In this document: positions 22,368-31,560 of the stretch, in pieces
How positions within the stretch are numbered: position 1 is the stretch's first letter
How the letters are laid out: each line of letters begins with the position of its first letter
Virus record (IMG/VR): IMGVR_UViG_3300034118_000979
Location: 1-52,582 of that record
DNA: 52,582 bases
Direction: 5' to 3' (one strand)
Source: a virus
Program-made: the position numbers and the translations under genes
The notes under the pieces: generated by a model
Told to the model about the DNA's origin: nothing
Databases searched by the model: none
Seen by the model: the letters and a program-made list of their open reading frames with translations, nothing else

Positions 22368-24104
22368 CTAAGTTGGTACAGTATTTGTAATGATTACGCG
22401 ACTTGTGGAAGAAATATCATTACAACGTACAACAACACGCCAACCCTGTACGTCAGACTCAGCCGCAGTCTGTAACACAAACGTATTGCTAAAAACTAAC
22501 TCGGCTACGGATAGAGGTGATTGACCTGAGCTCATATTATTTACTTCGCCGTTGGCTCCGGGGATGTCTTGCCAAAATTCTTCATCTGGTTGCGTGATAG
22601 GGTTAGCGTTAGTTTGCCACTGATAAGAGAACACGCCGCCCAAGAAGTTACTGATGTAAGCCCGTGCTTTGACTGTATAAAGCCCTGGCGTAATTGTGTA
22701 GTAATGCGCGGGAGCGTAAGTAGTCGTGTCTGTGGCCAAAATAAACGGCCCCGAAAAAGTGCCAAGGTTCTCCCACGCAAATTGTGCGATCGTAATAGTA
22801 ATAGTAGCCGGATCGCTGTACTGTGCTCTAAGTGCGCCGAGTTGTACGTATACACGGTATTTCGTTCCGTTGTCTGCAGTCGTTAAGCCGGTCAAATTAA
22901 GACTTGCACCTTGGGATGTGATCTCGTCGCGAAGTATCCCGCCGACATAAAGACGCCATGTATTAAATTGTTTTGATACCGCAATGTGGTAATAAACAGT
23001 GTTTGTAATTGGACCGTATTTGAGGATTTTGGTTGTGTTGGGAATTTTTACATTTACAAAACCAATTGCCCCATTTTGCGGTGTAAAATAAATGCAGATA
23101 CCGTCTGTGGCGTCTTTGTTTGTGCGTGTGTCTATGAAAATTGATTCTGAGCCGGCGCTATCGTTGTATGAATGCAGAAACCGCCGTACGCGCACATACC
23201 CTTCGTAACAGCAATCATCAAGATAGACTGCGAAGTCGTACGGTACGGTCAAACTGCTATTTGTAATACGAAGATAGTTGAAGTGTGTCCCCAACCCCCC
23301 GGCTACGCTACCAGCGGCGGGCGGCGGGTCGACGTAATTTTTTGTACTCGTTACAAACTGCACTGCAGATGTGTTGCTGCCGTAGCCAAAAAATGCTGCG
23401 CTTTGTGTGACAGGAAAAAGGTTGTCCCACGTGCTGTTAATGCCCGGCGTAGTAGTGACACGAATATTTTGCGAATTACCAGCACTACCAATACTAGGCG
23501 TCCAAACGTTAATTACGGGACTGAATACTGTTCTTGTGCCTGGGCTGCCAAGGTTTACACCTAATTTTGTGTAATTATCGGCTAGGTCAGCCGTTGCAGT
23601 CGCCGGGTTATAGCCCGAAATAACGCCCGCCGTGTAGCGCGGTATTCCCTTTGTTACACGCACAGAGTCGACATATCCGTAAAACTGGTTTGCTGCGTTT
23701 ACTGTCCCGTCACTAGCCTCAGCGTTGCCGATTGTTATTTTTTTGCTTGTTAAATTGTAGGCGCTTTTTGTAACAGGCTGCCATGTGTTGCCACCGTCTG
23801 TTGACACTTCCCAAAAATACAGCGGCGTATAATTAAAAAAATTGCTGTTGTTGCATGGCTGGCTCACCTGACTTTCTAACGTTACAGAATTCACGCAGCG
23901 TAGTTCAACATTGGGCAGCGGCGAAACCGTAAAATATGATGACGGCCAACGTCCTTCGGCTATGTAGTTCGCTGCTTCCGCCAGCGTCCACAGCCCAGTC
24001 GACTGGTTGCATGCCGACGGCGGTACGTAGTTAGCCCCGTGTGCGCTCACCAGGGAGTCGTACTGATTGATGAAAAGTAGGCGGCCCGGACCTGATGAAC
24101 GCAT
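22368..24104 (-). CDS. Tail protein with LamG and Ig-like domains in swapped order
   Basis: 578 residues; ATG overlaps the stop of the FN3/FGE gene (TAATG). The N terminus has the phage tail motif GLWTLAEAANYIAEGRWP. Then comes the first half of an Ig-like domain (FWEVSTDGGNTWQPVTKS, about 97-114), followed by the C-terminal strands of a LamG fold (KKITIGNA and FYGYVDSVRVTKGIPRYT, about 121-158). The N-terminal and middle LamG strands come later (DFAVYLDD, then HIAVSKQFNTWRLYVGGILR), and the second Ig half (LNLTGLTTADNGTKYRVYV) follows directly. So a LamG module appears circularly permuted and nested in an Ig domain. Likely a fibre or receptor-binding part. Confidence 0.7.
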   Translation of the reverse strand: MRSSGPGRLLFINQYDSLVSAHGANYVPPSACNQSTGLWTLAEAANYIAEGRWPSSYFTVSPLPNVELRCVNSVTLESQVSQPCNNSNFFNYTPLYFWEVSTDGGNTWQPVTKSAYNLTSKKITIGNAEASDGTVNAANQFYGYVDSVRVTKGIPRYTAGVISGYNPATATADLADNYTKLGVNLGSPGTRTVFSPVINVWTPSIGSAGNSQNIRVTTTPGINSTWDNLFPVTQSAAFFGYGSNTSAVQFVTSTKNYVDPPPAAGSVAGGLGTHFNYLRITNSSLTVPYDFAVYLDDCCYEGYVRVRRFLHSYNDSAGSESIFIDTRTNKDATDGICIYFTPQNGAIGFVNVKIPNTTKILKYGPITNTVYYHIAVSKQFNTWRLYVGGILRDEITSQGASLNLTGLTTADNGTKYRVYVQLGALRAQYSDPATITITIAQFAWENLGTFSGPFILATDTTTYAPAHYYTITPGLYTVKARAYISNFLGGVFSYQWQTNANPITQPDEEFWQDIPGANGEVNNMSSGQSPLSVAELVFSNTFVLQTAAESDVQGWRVVVRCNDISSTSRVIITNTVPT

Positions 24105-26134
24105 TATAAGACTCCGTCACCCGTCGCTGTCGCGGTAACCGCACTCGGCGGCGTGTTTGAGCGTGTAGCGTACTCCCAGTAACCAGCCTGCGTGCCGCCG
24201 CCTTTGTAAAACGCGGCTTTAAACCATTCGTGCGTTGTCGGCAGAACGTATTTCGCACCGGTTTTACGCACTAACGTAAGATCAGAGTCAGAGCCGTCGT
24301 TTTCGGGCGTGGCAGCGTAGTTTGTAAAATCACCCGCCGGCGTATCGTCGCCAGTTGGGAATGCAGACGAGAATTGATACGAGCCGTTTTCTGTGGTACC
24401 CGGACCAGTCCGTCCGTTGTGCAGCCAGTTAGCGTAACGTATCGCAGAGTACCATGAAACAAAATTAACAGGCTTCGCCGCCATGTTTTGTCTTATTTCG
24501 TACCGTGCCCCCGCTGATCCGGCCGCGTTATACACAATACCGCCGTGCACATTACTTGCCATGTTAGCGTCGTAAAGCCCTAAAGTATTTGCACCGGTTG
24601 GATCTACGTTGTTTAAAAAATCAACATACTCCGCATTTGAGACTTCGTATTTCTGTATTTTGTAGGCATACGCGACGGCACCAAAACTACGGAAAAGAAA
24701 TCCGTTTGAAGCCGCGTTTGAATTACCTATGTCGCCAACATCCATAAAGATATTGCTATGCAAAATAACGGGGCTAGTCTCAAAACTTACCAGTCTAAAG
24801 CCGCATGTCGGCGTCTTTGCCGTGACGGATAAATACTGTTGAGTGTTTAAGCCAGAACCACTAGATATAAATCCTGTGCTGGCGAGTTTATCGAGGAGCA
24901 CGTCGGTAAACGCGCCGCCTGGCGTATAAGCGTCAGCACTTGAACTTGCCTCAACCGAGCGCGTTTCTAACCATTCATTTACGTTGCCGTTCATGTCATA
25001 TAACCCGTACGCGCTAGTACTGCCCGACGTGCCTACAGACAACAAATTACCGTTAGTCGTGGCGTTCCAGTTTGCCGCACCCGCATAATTTGCAGAATTA
25101 ATCGGAGCAGGAGGCGAACTGCTTAACGGGATTACTTGTGTAGACGGTATGCTCCAAATACCCGCAGTATTTGCCGCTATGCCGCGTACACTAAATACAT
25201 ACGGTATGTTGTTCTGCAAATTTAAAATTGTTTTTGCAGTAGTAACGCTGCCAGTCAAAATACCATTACGACTGGGCAACCATGTTTGACCGTCGTCTAT
25301 AGACCAACGTACAGCATACTGTGTAATTACCACGCCGCTCGGAATGCTGCCTGGCGTGCTCCAGTTTATAAGTGCAGACGCGTTATAAGCCGTGGCAGTC
25401 AGATTGCTTGGAGCAGCAAAACTTGTTGGCGTGACGATATCGGTCACGTTGCTCCACGCACCAACACCTAAACCATTTAACGCCCCGACCCGAAACCTAT
25501 ACTCGTGCCCGTTTGTTGCTGCTAACGAAAACGATCGTGCCGCAGATTCTGGTTTAGTTAAGGTAGTGAATACAGGCCACGCCGTAGACGAGTCAGGCCG
25601 CGAAGAAACTTGAATAACGTAATCAAAAACTGGTGTACCGCCGTTTGCAGCTGGTTCGCTCCAGTACAACGAAATAGTCGCGTTACCTGGTTCTGCCGTT
25701 AGATTAAGCGGCGCTGACGGCACTGTAAGCGTTGGCGGGACAACTACGGTGTCGGCAATAAACTCATACGAAACGGTGGCGTCTGCTCGAGCATCTATAC
25801 CGGCTCTAACTTGAACCATATCTCCTGATTCAAGATAAATTGGGTTGTCGCGGCACACGGCAATAAGCGTTGCGTCGCGCGGTACCGTAATGGATTTGGC
25901 TAGATAAAAAGACTTTACTTCCGCGTACGCACCCGAGCCGACAATACGCACAATACGAACATCAATGTCGACTGCGTAGTTTTCGTCTTTATTCGCGATA
26001 AATAGCGAGTTAATTTTGTATATGACGCCGGACTCGGGAGGATTCGCGACTAAAATTTGGTTGTAGTCTGTGACGTTTAAATAGTTCGTACGCCCATAAA
26101 GCGTCGTTGTATTTGCAATATTTGACTCGGCCAT
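24104..26134 (-). CDS. FN3 protein with circularly permuted FGE-like domain
   Basis: 676 residues from ATG 26134, where GGAGG lies 6 bases upstream; numbers below count a TTG two codons earlier as residue 1. About 1-135 is a beta-rich virion domain similar in pattern to the 123-residue protein at 33.5 kb. Two FN3 domains follow (140-236, 242-340). The rest is a formylglycine-generating-enzyme-like (FGE-sulfatase, C-type-lectin-related) domain in swapped order: the normally C-terminal part (YGLYDMNGNVNEWLET at 378-393, CGFRLV at 446-451) precedes the normally N-terminal part (KIQKYEVSNAEYVDFLN at 494-510, PVNFVSWYSAIRYANWL at 557-573, LPTTHEWFKAAFYKGGG at 633-649). Probably a binding rather than catalytic domain. 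The stop overlaps the next start (TAATG). Confidence 0.8.
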   Translation of the reverse strand: MAESNIANTTTLYGRTNYLNVTDYNQILVANPPESGVIYKINSLFIANKDENYAVDIDVRIVRIVGSGAYAEVKSFYLAKSITVPRDATLIAVCRDNPIYLESGDMVQVRAGIDARADATVSYEFIADTVVVPPTLTVPSAPLNLTAEPGNATISLYWSEPAANGGTPVFDYVIQVSSRPDSSTAWPVFTTLTKPESAARSFSLAATNGHEYRFRVGALNGLGVGAWSNVTDIVTPTSFAAPSNLTATAYNASALINWSTPGSIPSGVVITQYAVRWSIDDGQTWLPSRNGILTGSVTTAKTILNLQNNIPYVFSVRGIAANTAGIWSIPSTQVIPLSSSPPAPINSANYAGAANWNATTNGNLLSVGTSGSTSAYGLYDMNGNVNEWLETRSVEASSSADAYTPGGAFTDVLLDKLASTGFISSGSGLNTQQYLSVTAKTPTCGFRLVSFETSPVILHSNIFMDVGDIGNSNAASNGFLFRSFGAVAYAYKIQKYEVSNAEYVDFLNNVDPTGANTLGLYDANMASNVHGGIVYNAAGSAGARYEIRQNMAAKPVNFVSWYSAIRYANWLHNGRTGPGTTENGSYQFSSAFPTGDDTPAGDFTNYAATPENDGSDSDLTLVRKTGAKYVLPTTHEWFKAAFYKGGGTQAGYWEYATRSNTPPSAVTATATGDGVL

Positions 26135-26136
26135 TT

Positions 26137-27822
26137 TCAACCTCCAAAGATAAATGACGGCCAGATTACTCTAGGCCCTGTAGCGCCCGTAACGCCTGAC
26201 TCGCCGCCTGGTGTGCCCGGTGGACCTGACGGGCCTGTGCCCCCTGTATCGCCTTTAGGGCCAGTCGGACCTGACGGGCCTGTTTGCCCGACAGCGGCAA
26301 TGACGCGTACGCCATTAATGAATACCGCTGAAGGATCTGTCGGATCGATAACAACAGTCGGGCCAGGGCCTGTAACCCCAGTTACACCAGTCATACCGGT
26401 GACGCCGACACCAGTAGCGCCTGTAACGCCAGCGCCGGCTGGGCCTGTAACCCCAGTTACACCAGTCATACCGGTGACGCCGACACCAGAAACACCGGTT
26501 ACGCCTGTTTCGCCGGGCATCCCTGGCACGCCTGACGGGCCGTCAAGACCTGTGACGCCAGTAGGCCCTTCAACACCGCTAAAACCTTGTAAACCAGATA
26601 CGCCGGTTGCACCAATGTCACCGCTAGGACCTGTAGGCCCCGTGGGGCCAGTTAAACCAGGGCCACCTGTTGCACCTGTTGCACCCGTTACACCCGTTAA
26701 GCCGGTTACACCAGACGCACCAGTTGCACCCGTTTCGCCCGCTGGCCCGGTTAGGCCTGTAACACCAGTAAAACCGGCTGGCCCTGTAATGCCCGTAGAC
26801 CCCTCCGGACCAGTAATGCCCGTGGCACCTGTGATGCCAGTAACCCCAGTGACGCCTTTTGCACCAGAAGCGCCCGTTATACCGACGCCCGTAACACCTG
26901 TAACGCCAGTGATTCCGGTGATGCCCGTGACGCCAGTTAAGCCCGTAACGCCTGTGGGCCCGCGTGTGCCAGATATACCGGATATGCCTGTCGCACCTGT
27001 TAAGCCAGTAGCGCCCATCTGCCCGATACCGGTTGGGCCTGTAATGCCGGTGGGTCCAGCCGGACCAGTAACGCCTGAAAGCCCCTGAAAGCCTGACACG
27101 CCAGTAGGGCCCGTCATACCAGTTACACCGCTCGGACCCGCAGGGCCCGTTGGTCCAGTAACACCAGTGAACCCAGTAGCACCACTAGAGCCCTGGTCGC
27201 CTTTTCTGCCATCAAAACCAGTGGCACCGATGCTACCCGCAGGGCCGGTGACGCCGGTAACGCCCGTTAAACCAGTAGCACCTGTCTGACCGGTTACACC
27301 AGAAATGCCAGTGACACCAGTTAAACCAGTTGCGCCGGCAGACCCAGTTACACCAGTGACACCTGTAACACCCGTGACACCTTTTGTGCCTGTGACGCCG
27401 GTTACACCGGTCGTGCCGCCTGGGCCAGTAGAGCCTGTTACGCCAGTAATACCGGCGGGCCCTGACAGGCCAGAAGCGCCTGTAACACCAGTGACACCTT
27501 TTGTGCCTGTGGGGCCAGTAACGCCCGTCATGCCACGACCACCGCCCGGACCCGTAGGCCCTGGTGGCCCGCTAGGGCCGGTAGCGCCAGCTAACTCTGC
27601 TGGCAGTTGCGTTGCCGGAACTTTGCCAGACGAATCTAATCCGGCTACACCGCCCGGCTGCCCTATTAAGGAAGTCGTAATTGCACTTACAAGATCCAGG
27701 ATCGCGCCGAGCGTTGTCTTTTTTGTTGTCGGCGGCGAGACCTGCTGGTCAACAATCGCAACTAAGTCGTCACGACTAGGGTTCGCCTTGCCGGGCAAAT
27801 CCGATATGCGTTTTTGTGCCAT
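26137..27822 (-). CDS. Collagen-like fibre protein 1
   Basis: 561 residues. N-terminal head (about 1-80, [20 protein letters not shown] and [10 protein letters not shown]) is shared with the 326-residue fibre at 43.5 kb and probably attaches to the virion. Residues about 83-490 are Gly-X-Y triplets, mostly GVTG/GATG/GPTG with Thr very frequent in Y. A short non-collagen insert near 505-530 is followed by a few more triplets and a hydrophobic tip. Such repeats form collagen triple helices. The Thr-rich Y positions could carry O-linked sugars. The stop overlaps the ribosome-binding site of the next gene. Confidence 0.85.
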   Translation of the reverse strand: MAQKRISDLPGKANPSRDDLVAIVDQQVSPPTTKKTTLGAILDLVSAITTSLIGQPGGVAGLDSSGKVPATQLPAELAGATGPSGPPGPTGPGGGRGMTGVTGPTGTKGVTGVTGASGLSGPAGITGVTGSTGPGGTTGVTGVTGTKGVTGVTGVTGVTGSAGATGLTGVTGISGVTGQTGATGLTGVTGVTGPAGSIGATGFDGRKGDQGSSGATGFTGVTGPTGPAGPSGVTGMTGPTGVSGFQGLSGVTGPAGPTGITGPTGIGQMGATGLTGATGISGISGTRGPTGVTGLTGVTGITGITGVTGVTGVGITGASGAKGVTGVTGITGATGITGPEGSTGITGPAGFTGVTGLTGPAGETGATGASGVTGLTGVTGATGATGGPGLTGPTGPTGPSGDIGATGVSGLQGFSGVEGPTGVTGLDGPSGVPGMPGETGVTGVSGVGVTGMTGVTGVTGPAGAGVTGATGVGVTGMTGVTGVTGPGPTVVIDPTDPSAVFINGVRVIAAVGQTGPSGPTGPKGDTGGTGPSGPPGTPGGESGVTGATGPRVIWPSFIFGG

Positions 27823-27856
27823 GGGCGATCTCGCAGCAAACGAAGGAGCAGCCTAT

Positions 27857-27865
27857 AAAATAGCA
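27857..27865 (-). promoter_or_regulatory. Possible extended -10 promoter for collagen fibre 1
   Basis: Minus strand TGCTATTTT in the gap between a glycosyltransferase gene and the fibre start at 27822, resembling TGnTATAnT. It is preceded by AT-rich sequence; no -35 box is seen. Confidence 0.3.
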
Positions 27866-27903
27866 TAATTTTGCCGGTTTACATACCGCGGGCAAGTATT
27901 ACG

Positions 27904-28545
27904 CTAGTGGTGCATAAACCACTCGTCTGACGAGACAAAGGAATGAAACACGTTGTGCACCGGATAGCCAGTCACAATATTTTTATGCCCCTGCAGCGCG
28001 TAATTAAATGCGTGCATATCGTTTAAACCCGTGCACACGCTATTTAAACTACCGAGCCGCAGCATAAATTTTACGATGTCTATGCCGCCTACGATGCCGC
28101 AATTGTAAAGATTTTTTGGTTTTTCCATATGCCCCCAAAAAGGGCACCCGTGAGCAAACTGTGCCAGCCAATTCCAATGATTAAATTCAAGCGACTCTGA
28201 GCCGGCATATAAAAAACCCGGAGCTGGTTTTGGTTTATTTAACATGACGACATCACGTACGTCTGTGCACCATAGTTCTCCGTTAATCGGATGCCGCTTT
28301 AAATACGCTGCAATAACCACAAAACGATAAGTATGCGGTAGGCCTCGGCACACAACCGGCACCTGAGTTACAGGTAAAAAACTACAGTCGGCATCTGTGA
28401 AGAGAACAGGCTGGTAGCCGTGATCGTTTACGGATTCTGCCCACGCACGCCCCATCTCCGGCGTCATTCGTTTATCGTGACTACCAGAATTTGGAATTTC
28501 ACCCTTAGTGAACAGCGCCCCGAGAACATAACCAGTAGGCGGCAT
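27904..28545 (-). CDS. Glycosyltransferase-like protein (GT-A type)
   Basis: 213 residues. Blocks GYVLGALFTKGEIPNSG, PVLFTDADCSF, LWCTDVRDVVML and LYNCGIVGGIDIV resemble nucleotide-sugar transferases with GT-A fold, where an acidic DVRD-like motif binds the metal-sugar nucleotide. Its exact family is unclear. The gene lies between two fibre-related blocks and is divergent from the plus-strand glycosyltransferases, with an 82-base shared upstream gap. Confidence 0.6.
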   Translation of the reverse strand: MPPTGYVLGALFTKGEIPNSGSHDKRMTPEMGRAWAESVNDHGYQPVLFTDADCSFLPVTQVPVVCRGLPHTYRFVVIAAYLKRHPINGELWCTDVRDVVMLNKPKPAPGFLYAGSESLEFNHWNWLAQFAHGCPFWGHMEKPKNLYNCGIVGGIDIVKFMLRLGSLNSVCTGLNDMHAFNYALQGHKNIVTGYPVHNVFHSFVSSDEWFMHH

Positions 28546-28627
28546 TTGGAAGCTCCCGGCGGCGTATTGCAGATTTTTACGGCATACATAGACTAGTGTT
28601 AGTTTAACAGACAGGCCCGCGCTAACT

Positions 28628-29494
28628 ATGCCGCACTACTTAGCCGTACTAGCCGTTTTTAGGAATGAGGCTAGTTTTATGTCCGCCTGGTTAGAGCATT
28701 ATTTTATGCGCGGCGTAGAGCACATATACCTATTAGACGACGGCAGCACAGATGATTTCTACACGCCTACATTTAACAAGTATTTAAACGCTGGCCAGAT
28801 CACGCTACGGCATGTCGCGCCAGAGGACTATGACAACAAAAAAATGGAGCGCCAGCGGTACCTGTACAACAAGTACTTTGGTGACGTCGTAAGCCAGACT
28901 TTTTGGCTGGGAATCCTAGACTTAGACGAATTTTACTACTCGCCCGTGGAGAAGAGTTTAGCCACGCTGCTGAGCCAATATGAAACTAGTTCGTACCAGG
29001 AAATTCTTGCAGATTGGTACTGGTTCGGATCTGCGGGGTACATACAGCAGCCAACTGATACTGTGGGTTCTTTTTTATATCGGTCGGCTGGCCTGTCTCG
29101 CACGTACAATTACCACGCCGAGGGCTACCACCACGAATGGTGTTGCAAGTCATTCAGCAAAACAAAAACAATCGCACAACTTAGTCATCATTTCAACTAT
29201 TATCGCAGGCACCGCACGGCAAATTTTTGCACGCAAGGTAAAGCTGGCAACGAAGATTTTAGTTTTAATCTATCACGCCACGGCCTAGGTTTTATCAACC
29301 ACTACATTGGTGCACGAGATTATTACGCAACTAAAAAAACACGGGGTTCTTGCAACAACAGCGCTATCGTGCGAGACGAAACGCTATACGACAAACTTAA
29401 TAAAAACGACATCTTCGATCCACGTTTAGCAGAGCAAACTAATGCCAGACCGTTTACCGATTCTCGTGATCCAAAACACGTGGTATCACTTTGA
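28628..29494 (+). CDS. Glycosyltransferase, GT92/DUF23-like
   Basis: 288 residues. N-terminal RNEASFMSAWLEHY and GVEHIYLLDDGSTDD (acidic motif near 37-43), then LGILDLDEFYY at about 95-104, which would be the metal-binding DxD, and a His-rich C-terminal half (LSHHFNYYRRHR). This is the pattern of GT92/DUF23 and related GT2_4 enzymes. It overlaps the next plus-strand gene by 53 bases. No clear ribosome-binding site is seen. Plus-strand placement inside a minus-strand fibre region suggests later insertion. Confidence 0.85.
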   Translation: MPHYLAVLAVFRNEASFMSAWLEHYFMRGVEHIYLLDDGSTDDFYTPTFNKYLNAGQITLRHVAPEDYDNKKMERQRYLYNKYFGDVVSQTFWLGILDLDEFYYSPVEKSLATLLSQYETSSYQEILADWYWFGSAGYIQQPTDTVGSFLYRSAGLSRTYNYHAEGYHHEWCCKSFSKTKTIAQLSHHFNYYRRHRTANFCTQGKAGNEDFSFNLSRHGLGFINHYIGARDYYATKKTRGSCNNSAIVRDETLYDKLNKNDIFDPRLAEQTNARPFTDSRDPKHVVSL

Positions 29495-30458
29495 AACTAC
29501 CATCGCCATATACCAGTTACTTGAAGACGCAGGCTACAAACCTTACGTTTATCGGTGCGCCCCCGGCGAAGATGTTTTTAACCAGGCTATATTTTTAAAA
29601 GAGAAAAACATTGCCGTAGCCAATAATGACGTAATTAAAAAAGCCGCCGCTGGTATAGTTATCTCGGCGTATCCGAACCCGCATGTTGATAAAAAAGAAG
29701 CGATTCCTAACGCGGCGCATCTTTGCCTGCCGCCTGAGTTGCGAAACAAACTGCTGTTTATTTCGCATCGGTTTCGTCGCTTAGATGATTACGTAAATAA
29801 CTTGTTTGGAATTACGGCCAAAAACACGTTCTGCCTGTCGCCCAATTCGGAGCGCATAGGAATTGATTACTTGTTTTTAGTCGCCAGTCCCGTAACACCG
29901 GAGACTGTGCCGTATACGCGGCCGTTAAAATTGGCCGTGCAGGGGCACCTAGAACTTGAGAACAGGCGTATCGAGTGGCTATCTGCGGCCCTCAAAAAAA
30001 GAACATGCGCCGAGTTTGCGTTACAAATTATCGGCACACATGCGGGCACGATAGCCGGACCTCATTTTGAAAACTGCAACGACGTAACGTTTGTTCACGG
30101 GCCGAGCGAACAAGAATTTTATTCTCGCTTATCGCGCGACACTCATTTTTTGCTGCCGCTAATAGACGGCGAAATGAAACGAAAAACTTATGTTATCGAG
30201 CGGTACAGCAGCAATTTTATGCTGGCATGGGCGCTGGAAAAACCAGTGTTCTGCCATGAGGTATTCAAAGACATTTACAATACGCCAGGTATTTACTACA
30301 ACTACGGCAACGTAGCTGAACAGTTTGACGAGTTGCTGGCCACAAGTGAGACGACTTACGGCTTATTATTAAAGCGTATGCGTGACCAAAAAAAAATACA
30401 CCAACAAAGTAACACAATAAAATTGCGTGAAAAATTAACGCAAATTATTCAGGGTTAA
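29442..30458 (+). CDS. Glycosyltransferase-like protein (GT-B type)
   Basis: 338 residues. No strong signature, but the layout suits a GT-B enzyme: Rossmann-like strands (LPILVIQNTWYHFETTIAIYQLL), KLAVQGHLELENRRIEWL, then a C-terminal donor-binding region with THFLLPLIDGE and later SNFMLAWALEKPVFCHEVF. It is coupled to the GT92-like gene by overlap and converges with the 112-residue minus-strand gene, overlapping it by 14 bases. Acceptor unknown. Confidence 0.6.
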   Translation: MPDRLPILVIQNTWYHFETTIAIYQLLEDAGYKPYVYRCAPGEDVFNQAIFLKEKNIAVANNDVIKKAAAGIVISAYPNPHVDKKEAIPNAAHLCLPPELRNKLLFISHRFRRLDDYVNNLFGITAKNTFCLSPNSERIGIDYLFLVASPVTPETVPYTRPLKLAVQGHLELENRRIEWLSAALKKRTCAEFALQIIGTHAGTIAGPHFENCNDVTFVHGPSEQEFYSRLSRDTHFLLPLIDGEMKRKTYVIERYSSNFMLAWALEKPVFCHEVFKDIYNTPGIYYNYGNVAEQFDELLATSETTYGLLLKRMRDQKKIHQQSNTIKLREKLTQIIQG

Positions 30459-30783
30459 CGGGCGGCGAGATATTCAGCGACCCGTCTTCGTTGTATGTAA
30501 ACTCGCCTACAACGGAGAGCCCCGGGATTACAGATTCAGGCTTAATCTCTGCCAGCAGAGCCCCGATCTTGGCATGGAGTTGGAAGAGTTCTACGCCGTC
30601 TGTGCCTAGCGCCGCGGCAATCTCTTGCGGAGTTGCCTGCGGATTCTGCCAAAACAGTTTGGAGTTTTGCGAGAAAGCCCCCGTAAGATTTCGGAATATA
30701 TTGCGGGCGTTTTGTTTAAGTTGGTTGGCAATGCGCGTAGCTGGGTCAATGGCCGGAGATGTTTCTGGGTCGAGAACGCTCAT
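30445..30783 (-). CDS. Unknown phage protein
   Basis: 112 residues with AAAGGA upstream. Mostly helical (NQLKQNARNIFRNLTGAF, TPQEIAAALG, LFQLHAKIGALLAEI) and ending with a short beta-like tail. Similar small proteins occur beside tail-fibre genes in phages, but I cannot name this one. No membrane segment is seen. Confidence 0.6.
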   Translation of the reverse strand: MSVLDPETSPAIDPATRIANQLKQNARNIFRNLTGAFSQNSKLFWQNPQATPQEIAAALGTDGVELFQLHAKIGALLAEIKPESVIPGLSVVGEFTYNEDGSLNISPPVNPE

Positions 30784-30813
30784 GGTTAGTCCTTTGTTTA
30801 AAAATAGCGTAAA

Positions 30814-31560
30814 TCAAAGATTCGCCGTTGTCGCTAGTACCGGTGCCGGCGTCGTGTCCGGAGTAAACACATAACCCGGCTCAGTAATATTATCAAATAA
30901 TTGCTGGTCTGCCGAGTAATACAGCCGCACAGCAGTTTCTTGTTCTTCTGTTAACACGGCTTTTTTTCGCTTTGCCTTGTTTGCTTCCGGTATTGGCGCC
31001 GCGATCTCAAGAAACTCCCAAGCGGCTTTCATGTCGCGGGGGAACTTAAAGCAGGTGGTCGGCCCTACGGCGTATTCGTGCTGATGGAGAAAGTGTACGT
31101 TGTCGCGCAAGAACCCAAAGCGAGGCGGTTTTTTTCCTCGGGCTATCATCTGGTTCGCTGTGCGGGTATTTTGCCGCGTTCGGTAATCCAGTTGTTTTTG
31201 CCACTGCGCGGCGGGTAAATTGCTTGGTTTGGGGCGGAGACACTGCACGTCAGCGATGATCGAGTCTATGGCGTTTTGGATATTGCCGGGTTTAATGTTT
31301 ATCTGCTGGCACGCGGACACAAAACGATCAACCGGGTCACGGACAAGTAGCACCACAGGCTTTGTCGGCGTCGGCGATCCGCTACACATCCAATGCCACA
31401 ATTCAGTTTCAGGTGATTTGCCTTCTGGATACGCTGCAGTACGTATCAGCCAATCTTGCCGCGGATAAAACTGCTGGATAATAGCCCGCGCCATGCTGCT
31501 CGAACCAACTTTGGCGTTAAGCGCAACAGAGTATTTTGGCGTGCCGTAATAGAAAATCAT
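30814..31560 (-). CDS. Sulfotransferase
   Basis: 248 residues. The 5'-phosphosulfate loop NAKVGSSSMARAI (about 15-27) and the 3'-phosphate motif LLVRDPVDRFVSA (71-83) match PAPS-dependent sulfotransferases of the carbohydrate type. It should move sulfate from PAPS to a sugar or other hydroxyl. It starts on the stop of the LamG fibre gene (TAATG), tying it to fibre production. With neighbouring glycosyltransferases it may sulfate fibre glycans; the acceptor is not shown. Confidence 0.82.
   Translation of the reverse strand: MIFYYGTPKYSVALNAKVGSSSMARAIIQQFYPRQDWLIRTAAYPEGKSPETELWHWMCSGSPTPTKPVVLLVRDPVDRFVSACQQINIKPGNIQNAIDSIIADVQCLRPKPSNLPAAQWQKQLDYRTRQNTRTANQMIARGKKPPRFGFLRDNVHFLHQHEYAVGPTTCFKFPRDMKAAWEFLEIAAPIPEANKAKRKKAVLTEEQETAVRLYYSADQQLFDNITEPGYVFTPDTTPAPVLATTANL

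Noticed and set aside
24104-26134. Diversity-generating retroelement acting on the C-type-lectin/FGE-like domain
   Set aside because: No reverse transcriptase, template repeat or adenine-biased variable repeat is visible in the window.
26200-27600. Regular repeats that could look like a CRISPR array
   Set aside because: Period is 9-base codon triplets of a collagen-like gene, with no spacer-repeat alternation and no cas genes.
28546-28627. Copy of the four-copy promoter element in the divergent gap
   Set aside because: AT-rich bits (GGCATACATAG) are present but neither the TAAATAA block nor the 14-base spacing is found.
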